Below, piece after piece: positions 1-6,782 of a stretch of DNA of 64,000 bases. The first letter of the stretch is position 1, and each line of letters opens with the position of its first letter. Source of the stretch: Halovibrio variabilis. Its GTDB lineage: Bacteria; Pseudomonadota; Gammaproteobacteria; Pseudomonadales; Halomonadaceae. The notes under the pieces were generated by a model. The model did not search any database, had not been told where the DNA came from, and saw nothing but the letters and a program-made list of their open reading frames with translations. Made by a program: the position numbers and the translations under genes. The DNA lies in contig NZ_BJXV01000008.1 in the NCBI RefSeq assembly GCF_007991175.1, positions 62,001 through 126,000 of the forward strand, given 5' to 3'.

Positions 1-995
1 TCCTTGCTGACGACTCTATGTTTCAGCATTGTTTGCATACCTAAATCTGTGAGAAGCCACTGAGCTTGCGGATGTTCATTATCAATGTTAATTAACCGTA
101 AAGCTAAGAATTGAATTCTAATTGTATATAAATCTTGATCATCTACGGCTAATGATGTCATTTGGAAATTATTACTATCTGTCTTACTAAATTGCCGTGC
201 AGTAAAATTATTTACATCACTGTCAAAAGCTTTGTCAGCTATAAAAGGTGATATTGCACCAAAAATTTCGCTCCAGGACACTGAATTATGCCATTTACAA
301 TATTGAGTTTGTTGTCCCATAGACCTCGCATATAAGCTATATGTTCCATGTATATCGATTACACTATCCCAGTCAGCTAACTCCTCTCTTGGAATCACTG
401 GCTGAGAAACCTGACTCTCTTGGAGTTGCAATTTCAGTTCATCGTTACGTTTTCGTAGATCATTAATTTCAAGGAGTAACTCTGGAGATGCTGCTGAGTC
501 TGCTCTAATCCAACCAACAGCAGGGAATAATCTCATCGTTTTATTTAGACTAAGCGATACTTCTCCTGGCAACTGAGCAGCATTGTCCCAAAATCTGACC
601 AATCGACCATCACTAACCTTTTCCCTAAAGCTCTGGAGTTTTTGATAAATTTCATCTTCAATTTCAGTTTTTGATCGGGGCAGTTCGTCTGGAGATTTAT
701 GCAATAAGGCAATTATTTTGATACCTTTGCTAACAGCGTAATCAAACTCTTTTTCAGTATAGCTAAGCCCATCATCAGCTGTTGAACCATATCGACCACC
801 AATGATGAGCAAATAATAGTCACAATCGTCGATTATTCTTTTGATAAATTCCCATTGCTCCTCATCTGCAGCCGGAAACAGCTCCATACCAGCAGGAATA
901 CAGTCCATTTCCATTAACGTTTGTAAAACACTTTGCCTTTCTTCCTGAAGATCAACATAAGTAGAACTTATAAAAACTTGATAGCGTTTATCCAT
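1..995 (-). CDS. DUF4062 domain protein, 3' end cut by window edge
   Basis: The open frame starts at ATG 995 and runs off the left edge after about 331 codons, so its C-terminus is missing. The N-terminus reads [20 protein letters not shown], the hallmark of DUF4062, a TIR/SLOG-like alpha-beta sensor fold often found at the front of NLR-like or effector proteins. A later part contains a short charged coiled-coil-like stretch ([14 protein letters not shown]). It lies downstream of an attC-like site and is AT-rich like its neighbours, so I read it as a gene cassette in the same leftward array. A role in defence or nucleotide sensing is inferred only from family context and neighbours. Confidence 0.75.
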   Translation of the reverse strand, partial: MDKRYQVFISSTYVDLQEERQSVLQTLMEMDCIPAGMELFPAADEEQWEFIKRIIDDCDYYLLIIGGRYGSTADDGLSYTEKEFDYAVSKGIKIIALLHKSPDELPRSKTEIEDEIYQKLQSFREKVSDGRLVRFWDNAAQLPGEVSLSLNKTMRLFPAVGWIRADSAASPELLLEINDLRKRNDELKLQLQESQVSQPVIPREELADWDSVIDIHGTYSLYARSMGQQTQYCKWHNSVSWSEIFGAISPFIADKAFDSDVNNFTARQFSKTDSNNFQMTSLAVDDQDLYTIRIQFLALRLINIDNEHPQAQWLLTDLGMQTMLKHRVVSK

Positions 996-1039
996 ATATT
1001 TTCCATATTAATTTGATAAAATGACGTGGCCGGTTGAGG

Positions 1040-1113
1040 GCATAACGCTTCACTCACCGGAATTTTGGGAGCGAAGCGAGTAAAATTTCCGCGTGCAGTG
1101 ACTTGTTATACGC
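1040..1113 (-). other. attC-like integron recombination site (74 bp)
   Basis: Read on the minus strand, the site opens with GTATAAC and closes with GCGTTATGC. Between them are long imperfectly complementary arms (CACTGCACGCGGAA against TTCCGGTGAGTG) and an AT-rich centre, so it folds as an extruded hairpin with bulges. It begins 20 bp past the stop of the helicase gene and precedes the DUF4062 gene, exactly where a cassette's attC should be. The boxes do not match the textbook R'/R'' consensus perfectly. Confidence 0.7.
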
Positions 1114-1132
1114 TTTCGTAAGCATGGCTCAA

Positions 1133-2170
1133 TCACAACACTTGATACTTCTTTAATGATTTTTCAGAAACAAAATACAAATTTCCTTTTGCTCTGGTGC
1201 ACGCCACATAAAGCTTGTTCTTTGTAGTTGGATTAAGCTGGTCTAGATCAGCGTTATCAAAAGCTTTTAGGGTTGTCGGGTTTAGCACTACACATACATC
1301 TTGGAAGTGATCTAATCCTTTTATATTTCCCCAGTTAGCAGTGTTTCCTGCATAACTATCACTTTTTTGATAAAAAAGCTTAACAACTGAGTCGTTATTG
1401 AAAATTGAATCAATCTCACCAACATTATTAACATATCCTACCACGACCTCATCTTCTCGATGAGATAAAATCTTAATCCCGATATTTTCAGATACAAAAG
1501 CACAAACACTAGGACTGCAGCGATAACTGTTTGATAGCGATGTTAAATCTATATCAAAGCCTGCTTTTTCTAGTTTATTGCAGTATTTATCAAAACATTC
1601 ATGCAATGATTTCTGAGTATTTCCATCACGACTGGTGTCGAAAGTATGCTGATAAAAATCGCCTACCAATCGAATGTCTACATTTGCTTTTGCTAAGGCG
1701 CAGATTAGGTTGAAATCGTTTGCGGCGAAATCTTGCACTTCGTCAATAAACACTGAGTCATAGAACTTTTCAATTCTTTGTATTAAGTCAGGAATAACAT
1801 CAAATTCAATTAGTAGTTTAGCTATACGATTTGAGTACAGCCGTCCACTCTTATCAATATAATGCTCTCTCGTATCCTTTTTTGAGCGTTGAGCGTACTG
1901 AGGTAAAGGGAAATTGAAGTTAATCCCCTTAGTTTTCAGCTCATATCCGCATATGGGTCTGAAGCAAAATGAGTATAAAAATGTAAAGTAGCTATATATT
2001 CGAATCCCGACTGGTATCTCGCCAAATTTATCAATTACTCTATTCTTTAGGTGTCGGGTATTGTTTTCAGTATAAGTAATTATTAAACACCGGCTATCAT
2101 CATTAAGCGAACCAATGATGCTCGACGTTTTCCCTGAACCTGCAACGGCAAATACTACTCGTTTATCCAT
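1133..2170 (-). CDS. gajB-like: compact UvrD/Rep-like helicase, GajB-like
   Basis: A 345-residue superfamily 1A helicase-like protein. Visible motifs are I (VAGSGKT, residues 9-15), II (DEVQD, 143-147), III (GDFYQ, about 170-174), IV (NSYRCSP), a V-like IKGLDHFQDV and VI (VACTRAK, 322-328). It is much shorter than housekeeping UvrD (about 700 aa) and shorter than reference GajB (about 490 aa), so the 1B/2B insertions appear to be missing. ATG 2170 lies inside the end of the OLD-type nuclease gene (16-nt overlap), which implies translational coupling. The OLD-nuclease plus UvrD pair is the Gabija arrangement, in which GajB is thought to activate GajA after sensing altered nucleotide pools or DNA ends. 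Function here is inferred from that pairing. Confidence 0.8.
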   Translation of the reverse strand: MDKRVVFAVAGSGKTSSIIGSLNDDSRCLIITYTENNTRHLKNRVIDKFGEIPVGIRIYSYFTFLYSFCFRPICGYELKTKGINFNFPLPQYAQRSKKDTREHYIDKSGRLYSNRIAKLLIEFDVIPDLIQRIEKFYDSVFIDEVQDFAANDFNLICALAKANVDIRLVGDFYQHTFDTSRDGNTQKSLHECFDKYCNKLEKAGFDIDLTSLSNSYRCSPSVCAFVSENIGIKILSHREDEVVVGYVNNVGEIDSIFNNDSVVKLFYQKSDSYAGNTANWGNIKGLDHFQDVCVVLNPTTLKAFDNADLDQLNPTTKNKLYVACTRAKGNLYFVSEKSLKKYQVL

Positions 2171-3720
2171 TGTATCGCCTGCTGAATATATTCCGGAGTA
2201 TCTAAATCTTCTGAATGATTTTCCACAAGCCTTAGTGAACTTTCTGCCTTATTACTTAGCATGAAATCGAGAGGCTCTTTTTGTATATTTCCCCCAGAAA
2301 ATAATGCGTCGCACATTGCTTTATTCTTGCGATAAAGACAGACCTCAAAGGTATAATTATTATCATCAGTGTCGGAGAAAACTTTAAGATTGTCTGCCGT
2401 ATGGTCAGCATAGTTATCTACACATGTTCCTTGGTAATTTCCATCATTATCACGAATTACCGCCGCTCTAATGTTAAGAGTTTTTGCCAGTTCCATGTAG
2501 CGTTTAAAGCTGGTCCCACCCACAGAAATGACATGCACTTCATCTTCTTCTAGAGTCCTTCCGGTTGACCTTTTGTATAGTGCGTCAATCAACATATACT
2601 CCGCATCACCTTCAACAAGAATAACTTTTCTTGATAGCACAAACTCTAGAATATTATTGTCTGGTGCTTTCATGAAAAATTTTGAAGTTGAAGTTGATAG
2701 TTCATTTAGCTTAAGCGGCTTATCACTGTTGCTATTTAGAAGCATTGACTTTCTTAAATCTAATCGAGTACTTATTAAACTACTGTGAGTCGCGATAATT
2801 ATTTGATTTTGATGGGACTCTGATATTTTTGAAATAAGCCTTTTCATATTGCTGTGGCTCAGATGATTTTCAGGTTCCTCTAAAAGCAGGGTATCTAACG
2901 TATTATTTTCAGCGTTACGATTTAGAGCAAAATCAGTTTTTATGAAGCACTGCTGCCCTTGTCCTCTAGCATCTATCGGAATATCATCTTGAGTCAGAGT
3001 GATATCAGCTTCCAGATTGTATTTTGACCCTGAGCGTATGGCCAGCTCGTAACTTTCTAATCCAGCATTGATATCTTTTAGTTTATTTTCTTTGAATTGT
3101 ATCTTTTGTAACCGATATTCGTTGCTCAGACTTACTCTATTTGCATGCCCTACAGTGGAATCATAAACTGTTCTTATGTATTCGTTGTTTGCATACTCGC
3201 TATTAATTTTTGAGCTATCTATTGTTAAACACTTAAGAAATCGACGGTAACCGGAATATGCCTCACCATTAAAAGTAATGAATTTAACAATATAAAATTC
3301 AAACGGGAAATTTCCGTTATCCAACGCTAAAACCTGATTGATTTCATTGACTAACTCTTCATTAGGAAGGCAAATCATATGCAGGCCGCTAGCATTGATA
3401 TTTTTCGAATTGTGCTTTCCAAAAAGATCGGGATTTGTATCATCACTCAAATAAGCTTCGACATGAACTTCAGGCAAGTTTTCAAACGTCTTATCACCCG
3501 CTAAGAATTCAATTATCGAGCCCTTATTAAGAATGGACTCAATACCTGTAGTCTCAACTTTATGCCTGCTTCCACTGGAAAGCAGTTCGATTGCTTGTAA
3601 TATTGAGCTTTTGCCGGCTTCATTATCTCCAATGATAGTATTAATCTTTGAATCAAATTCGACTTCAAATTCTTTAAATCTTTTATAGTTAATGAGCTTT
3701 AGTTTTTTTATGTGTTGCAT
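2155..3720 (-). CDS. gajA-like: OLD-family ATPase-TOPRIM nuclease, GajA-like
   Basis: The 521-aa protein has an ABC/SMC-type ATPase with Walker A GDNEAGKS (31-38), a signature-like GQGQQ, Walker B LLLEEPENHLS and the switch histidine in IIATHSS. A C-terminal TOPRIM domain follows, with VEGDAE (Glu near 370) and IRDNDG (Asp near 424 and 426). This is the OLD/GajA architecture: an ATP-gated DNA nicking enzyme. A good ribosome site (GGAAAAGGAAATC) precedes ATG 3720. It is the first gene of a two-gene unit with the overlapping helicase, bounded by attC-like sites on both sides. Alternatives are another class 2 OLD system or a stand-alone OLD nuclease; the coupled UvrD-like gene favours Gabija. 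AT-richness suggests transfer. Confidence 0.85.
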   Translation of the reverse strand: MQHIKKLKLINYKRFKEFEVEFDSKINTIIGDNEAGKSSILQAIELLSSGSRHKVETTGIESILNKGSIIEFLAGDKTFENLPEVHVEAYLSDDTNPDLFGKHNSKNINASGLHMICLPNEELVNEINQVLALDNGNFPFEFYIVKFITFNGEAYSGYRRFLKCLTIDSSKINSEYANNEYIRTVYDSTVGHANRVSLSNEYRLQKIQFKENKLKDINAGLESYELAIRSGSKYNLEADITLTQDDIPIDARGQGQQCFIKTDFALNRNAENNTLDTLLLEEPENHLSHSNMKRLISKISESHQNQIIIATHSSLISTRLDLRKSMLLNSNSDKPLKLNELSTSTSKFFMKAPDNNILEFVLSRKVILVEGDAEYMLIDALYKRSTGRTLEEDEVHVISVGGTSFKRYMELAKTLNIRAAVIRDNDGNYQGTCVDNYADHTADNLKVFSDTDDNNYTFEVCLYRKNKAMCDALFSGGNIQKEPLDFMLSNKAESSLRLVENHSEDLDTPEYIQQAIQWINE

Positions 3721-3765
3721 GATTTCCTTTTCCAGTTCTGTGGAAATGCTAGTAGATTAAGTTGA

Positions 3766-3827
3766 GCGTATAACGCCAGCAGCAAGGATGCGACGTCAGG
3801 AGCGTTCCTTGCCTGCATTGTTTATGC
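3766..3827 (-). other. attC-like integron recombination site (62 bp)
   Basis: On the minus strand it begins with GCATAAAC, which overlaps the stop codon of the HEPN gene, and ends with GGCGTTATACGC. The arms GCAGGCAAGGA and TCCTTGCTGCTGGC are imperfectly complementary around a short spacer. Sequence and length differ from the site at 1040-1113, but the terminal GCGTTAT is shared, as expected for cassettes of different origin. Confidence 0.65.
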
Positions 3828-4583
3828 ATTTACACGGCGAACCAAAGTCCTAGAGCATCCCATACTTATGAGGTGCCGTCTTAAATTACGATCTATATGC
3901 TGATTCAAAGATAGCACTAAAAATTCAACATCCTCTAATACCTTTTCAAGCTCAATATCTGAGATTGGCTGTGGGGAAACCTTTGGCCTATCACAGTTAT
4001 GAATACAATCATGCCTTCTCTGGATAATCTTTTCATAGCGACTTCCCAGCTTATCTTGCATCGCTTTCTTTTTTTTATTTTTATCTCCTTGGGACAGTCG
4101 CCGATATTCAGTTGCGGATATTCCCATAAGCCGATGTTTTGCTGATTTATTTAGAAGCCAATTCTCCATCATATCTTTGCTTAGAATTTTATTATGATCA
4201 TCCATGATGTGATTAAAAAGATCTTTTACTTTTTTCAGAGAAAGGACATTATCTTTTTCAATGAGTTCGCGAGCCGCGTTCCTCCACTTCCAGCTTGTAT
4301 TTGAACTTCCAAACTGAAGAAGTGAGCTAATAGGCAATTTTAGCGACTTTATTTTATCTGTTAGCTTTACGCTATCATCCTTATTTTTCGCGTTAAGGAT
4401 CTTGGACAAAACATCCGCAAAGGCATCACAAAAATACGCATCAAGTGCTCCTACAGCCATCATCCAAGAGGAACGATAAACGTCGTCTCTTAATACAGAA
4501 TTTCCAAGACTGTCGGCATGAAGCTTTAGCTCTTTCGCCCTTTGGATATCTTGTTGAAAATGGCTCAAAGCCGTTGCTGGCAT
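3822..4583 (-). CDS. HEPN-domain protein in integron cassette
   Basis: 253 aa, all-helical in appearance. Near the C-terminus the sequence RHDCIH (Arg190, His195) gives the R-x4-H motif of HEPN ribonucleases, and an earlier helix (SSWMMAVGALDAYF) resembles the first helix of the RiboL-PSP/MAE_28990-type HEPN groups. A basic run (KNKKKKAM) sits between. ATG 4583 follows a clear AAGGAG site. The stop lies inside the attC-like site, typical of a single-gene cassette. HEPN proteins commonly cleave RNA in toxin-antitoxin or abortive infection systems; no antitoxin is adjacent. RNase activity is inferred from the motif. Confidence 0.65.
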   Translation of the reverse strand: MPATALSHFQQDIQRAKELKLHADSLGNSVLRDDVYRSSWMMAVGALDAYFCDAFADVLSKILNAKNKDDSVKLTDKIKSLKLPISSLLQFGSSNTSWKWRNAARELIEKDNVLSLKKVKDLFNHIMDDHNKILSKDMMENWLLNKSAKHRLMGISATEYRRLSQGDKNKKKKAMQDKLGSRYEKIIQRRHDCIHNCDRPKVSPQPISDIELEKVLEDVEFLVLSLNQHIDRNLRRHLISMGCSRTLVRRVNA

Positions 4584-4905
4584 GAACTACTCCTTGACTG
4601 AATAACAGGTATTAGACTGCCCATCCTACGATTGGATAAACGAGCTGGCACTTTTTTCCGGCAAATGCAGCCTGCCAGATTGTCCCAAGCCCATGATTCT
4701 TCTAGCTATTAATTTAAATTTGGCAGTATAGCCAAAATTCGCGCTCCTGCTGCATTTCCCGGAATGTCCGCTTTGGGTCGTTACCCGTCAATGCCATCGA
4801 TCTCACATTAGCATACCAATTTTAGCCTAGCACAGGATGCTTAAGTCGGCTGAGTATCGTAAGCTTGAGCTTTCAACGCCCAACCCCTGATGAGCAGGCT
4901 CTGCT
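4584..4905. other. intergenic stretch, end of cassette array
   Basis: No convincing gene. It joins the AT-rich cassette array to the remnants of a type I restriction locus. Just upstream of the HEPN start the minus strand reads CCTGTTATTCAG, which could be a degenerate recombination core, but no paired arm was found. No integrase gene or attI was recognised. Confidence 0.4.
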
Positions 4906-5015
4906 ATGGATAAGAAGGCCTTCAGTGAGCGCGACATTTTCACCAAGTTCATTACCCTGCGCTGGTGCAAATTGAGTGAGATATCCAAACCCAGTTTCGG
5001 CAAAAGGAAATCTTA
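4906..5015 (+). pseudogene. hsdR: remnant of hsdR (type I restriction subunit) 5' end
   Basis: Translation from ATG 4906 gives MDKKAFSERDIFTKFIT, the typical start of type I restriction R subunits. After a frameshift near 4955 a second frame reads DIQTQFR, which matches the next conserved block of the same proteins. The similarity ends near 5015 and no helicase or nuclease domain follows. It is a non-functional stub of a deleted or decayed restriction gene. Confidence 0.65.
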
Positions 5016-5044
5016 CCGCCGGGCGGGTCAGCGACTACTTATAG

Positions 5045-5116
5045 CAACGCCTGAAACAAGCTAGCGACACCCGCTGCCAACTAGCAGCAGCTGTCGTGAA
5101 AGGAGTTCAGAACTAA
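5045..5116 (+). pseudogene. hsdS: probable C-terminal remnant of hsdS
   Basis: One frame reads QRLKQASDTRCQLAAAVV and ends at TAA 5114-5116. This resembles the C-terminal coiled-coil tail of type I specificity subunits. The stop overlaps the ATG of the Abi_2 gene as TAATG, the way a coupled hsdS-abi operon would look. Only about 23 residues remain, so the identification is tentative and rests partly on the hsdR stub 30 bp upstream. Confidence 0.4.
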
Positions 5117-6096
5117 TGGCTTACAATAGGCCGTGGCAGTCTTTTCGCGAGCAACTGGAACTGCTCAAGTCCCGGGGCATGGTGGTCACTGACGAAGCCG
5201 CTGCGCTGGATTGCCTAGCACGGATGGGCTACTACCGGCTGAGTGCTTACTGGTACCCCTTCCGTCAGTTTGAGCTGGTACAGAATAGTAAAACCGGCAA
5301 GATCTCAACGAAGGCGATGGATGCTCTCCATCCAGACACTCAGTTCGTGGATGCGGTGCGCCTTTATCTTTTCGACAAGCAATTACGCTTGTACCTGGCA
5401 GATGCCTTGGAGCGAATAGAAATTTCTCTGCGGGTGGACTTATCCTACTTGCTGGGCAAGCGCAGCTCCTTCGCACACGTGGAGAATACCAAAGCTCATT
5501 TTCACCCAGGCTTTGCCAACCGGCCCTTTCGCAAAGGCAGCCAGCAATCCTGCTTTGATGCTTGGCTGGTCAAGTACAGAGGATTGGTGGCTCGCTCAAA
5601 AGAAGATTTTGTACGACATTACCACGACAACCACGGTGATGAGTTGCCGATATGGGTCGCGGTAGAGGTACTGGATTTTGGCGCCATCTCCCAGCTGTTC
5701 AGCATGCTGAATGTGAAAGACCAATTGGCTATTGCCAATCGTTATGGAGTAAATGACTGGCAAGTATTCAAAAGCTGGATATTTAGCTTGAGTTACCTTC
5801 GAAATCTGGTGGCGCATCACAGCCGGTTGTGGAACCGGAATATCACATCCAAACCCAAGCTACCGAAGCGTGGAGAGATCCCGTGGTGTGACTCATTCAT
5901 TGGTAACGAGGACACCCGTTTCAAACCCTTTCTGCTTCTAGCAATTACGCGGATGCTGGTGAAAGCCATATGTCCCAATACCCAATGGCACAACCGACTG
6001 GCTGAGCACCTCAACCAATTTCCAGAGCAAAATTCATCAAAGAAGTTGGATCTGAACGGTATGGGGATAACGCAGGATTGGAGAGAGTGGTGGTAG
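5116..6096 (+). CDS. Abi_2 family abortive infection protein
   Basis: 326 aa matching the Abi_2 (AbiD/AbiF-like) family: an N-terminal block (NRPWQSFREQLELLKSRGM), the conserved RMGYYRLSAYWYPFR, and a C-terminal RNLVAHH whose R229-x4-H234 is the HEPN active-site motif. Such proteins are thought to act as RNases that stop growth of phage-infected cells, and they are often found inside type I restriction operons. ATG 5116 overlaps the stop of the apparent hsdS fragment and GAAAGGAG lies upstream. The gene looks intact although the restriction genes are lost. Confidence 0.85.
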   Translation: MAYNRPWQSFREQLELLKSRGMVVTDEAAALDCLARMGYYRLSAYWYPFRQFELVQNSKTGKISTKAMDALHPDTQFVDAVRLYLFDKQLRLYLADALERIEISLRVDLSYLLGKRSSFAHVENTKAHFHPGFANRPFRKGSQQSCFDAWLVKYRGLVARSKEDFVRHYHDNHGDELPIWVAVEVLDFGAISQLFSMLNVKDQLAIANRYGVNDWQVFKSWIFSLSYLRNLVAHHSRLWNRNITSKPKLPKRGEIPWCDSFIGNEDTRFKPFLLLAITRMLVKAICPNTQWHNRLAEHLNQFPEQNSSKKLDLNGMGITQDWREWW

Positions 6097-6100
6097 GCAA

Positions 6101-6145
6101 AATAAAAACCCCAGCGTAGGTTGCAAGCAACCAAGAGGCCGGGGT
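6101..6145 (-). terminator. rho-independent terminator-like hairpin
   Basis: Nested inverted repeats ACCCC/GGGGT (6108-6112, 6141-6145) and GGTTG/CAACC (6119-6132) are followed on the minus strand by a T-rich run (6101-6107). It could end minus-strand transcription from the TRAP side; it also lies just past the Abi_2 stop on the plus strand but has no plus-strand T-run. Confidence 0.5.
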
Positions 6146-6218
6146 CGTGTTGAGATAAATACTAGGCCCTCACGTTTCGAAATACAACACTTTTCAACAC
6201 CTGTAGGGTAGCGAATAA

Positions 6219-6545
6219 CTATGGCCATCGAACAAGGCATTTGGAAGCTCGCGAACACGCCTGGGCGCTACCGCCTTCTACAGCACTACTTTCAAACGCG
6301 CACTCAGCATCACGAAAGCCGATCCACGCCCGCTGTGCCACTCTGAGTTTCTCTAGCGAGACTAAATTGTCCTCAAGACGACTCACCAGCGTTTGGTAAA
6401 CCGCGTTGAGCTCGTTATCCGCCGCTTGATAGGCCTGCGCCGTGCACTGGCTTAGCTCGGTTTGCGTATTGGCGCTAGCACGCGAATCAGTCGCGGAAGC
6501 AGAGCTACTTGATAGCAAAAACCCGACACTAAGAAAGAGGCGCAT
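6219..6545 (-). pseudogene. truncated second copy of the LprI-like gene
   Basis: The first ~85 residues (signal peptide MRLFLSVGFLLSSSSASA, then the DUF1311/LprI-like core ending in DAECAFESSAVEGGSA) closely match the gene at 10759-11157. From there the sequence diverges into an unrelated tail (QACSRASKCLVRWP) and the conserved Cys-rich C-terminus is missing. The break coincides with the end of the direct repeat at about 6263. It may still be translated, but it is a broken duplicate. Confidence 0.7.
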
Positions 6546-6706
6546 AATGACACCTTTGGGTGCTGGTTAAATCCGAACCGGAAAAGTCAGAATATAGCCA
6601 CGAAGCTGTATTTACCCTGTACCAATAAAGCAAAGCGCCGGCATCTCGGCCAGCGCTTTCTATTCGTTCGTACACACCAAACGATGTTGTTCGCTTAGGC
6701 GGTAAC
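6263..6706. repeat. ~450-bp direct repeat, copy 1
   Basis: This segment matches 10866-11319 in the same orientation with scattered substitutions. It covers most of the LprI-like gene, its upstream region and the zinT-type terminator hairpin. The two copies bracket the TRAP transporter genes. Confidence 0.85.
6632..6659. terminator. terminator hairpin (copy in repeat 1)
   Basis: AAAGCGCCGGC and GCCAGCGCTTT form a stem around ATCTCG. This is the duplicate of the hairpin that ends zinT at 11247-11276; in this copy the zinT gene itself is absent. Confidence 0.6.
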
Positions 6707-6738
6707 ACCTAGGGCACTTTTCAGGCTAGATATTCCAC

Positions 6739-6765
6739 CAAAACGCCCGCGATACGGGCGTTTTT
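6739..6765. terminator. bidirectional terminator after dctQM
   Basis: AAACGCCCG, a short GATA-containing loop and CGGGCGTTTTT form a compact stem with a T-run on both strands. It lies just past the stop of the TRAP permease gene. Confidence 0.8.
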
Positions 6766-6782
6766 CACGGTGGATGGAGGAA

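Noticed and set aside
4584..4700. Third attC or attI site upstream of the HEPN gene
   Set aside because: A GTTATTC core is present but no complementary arm was found, so it is not annotated as a site.
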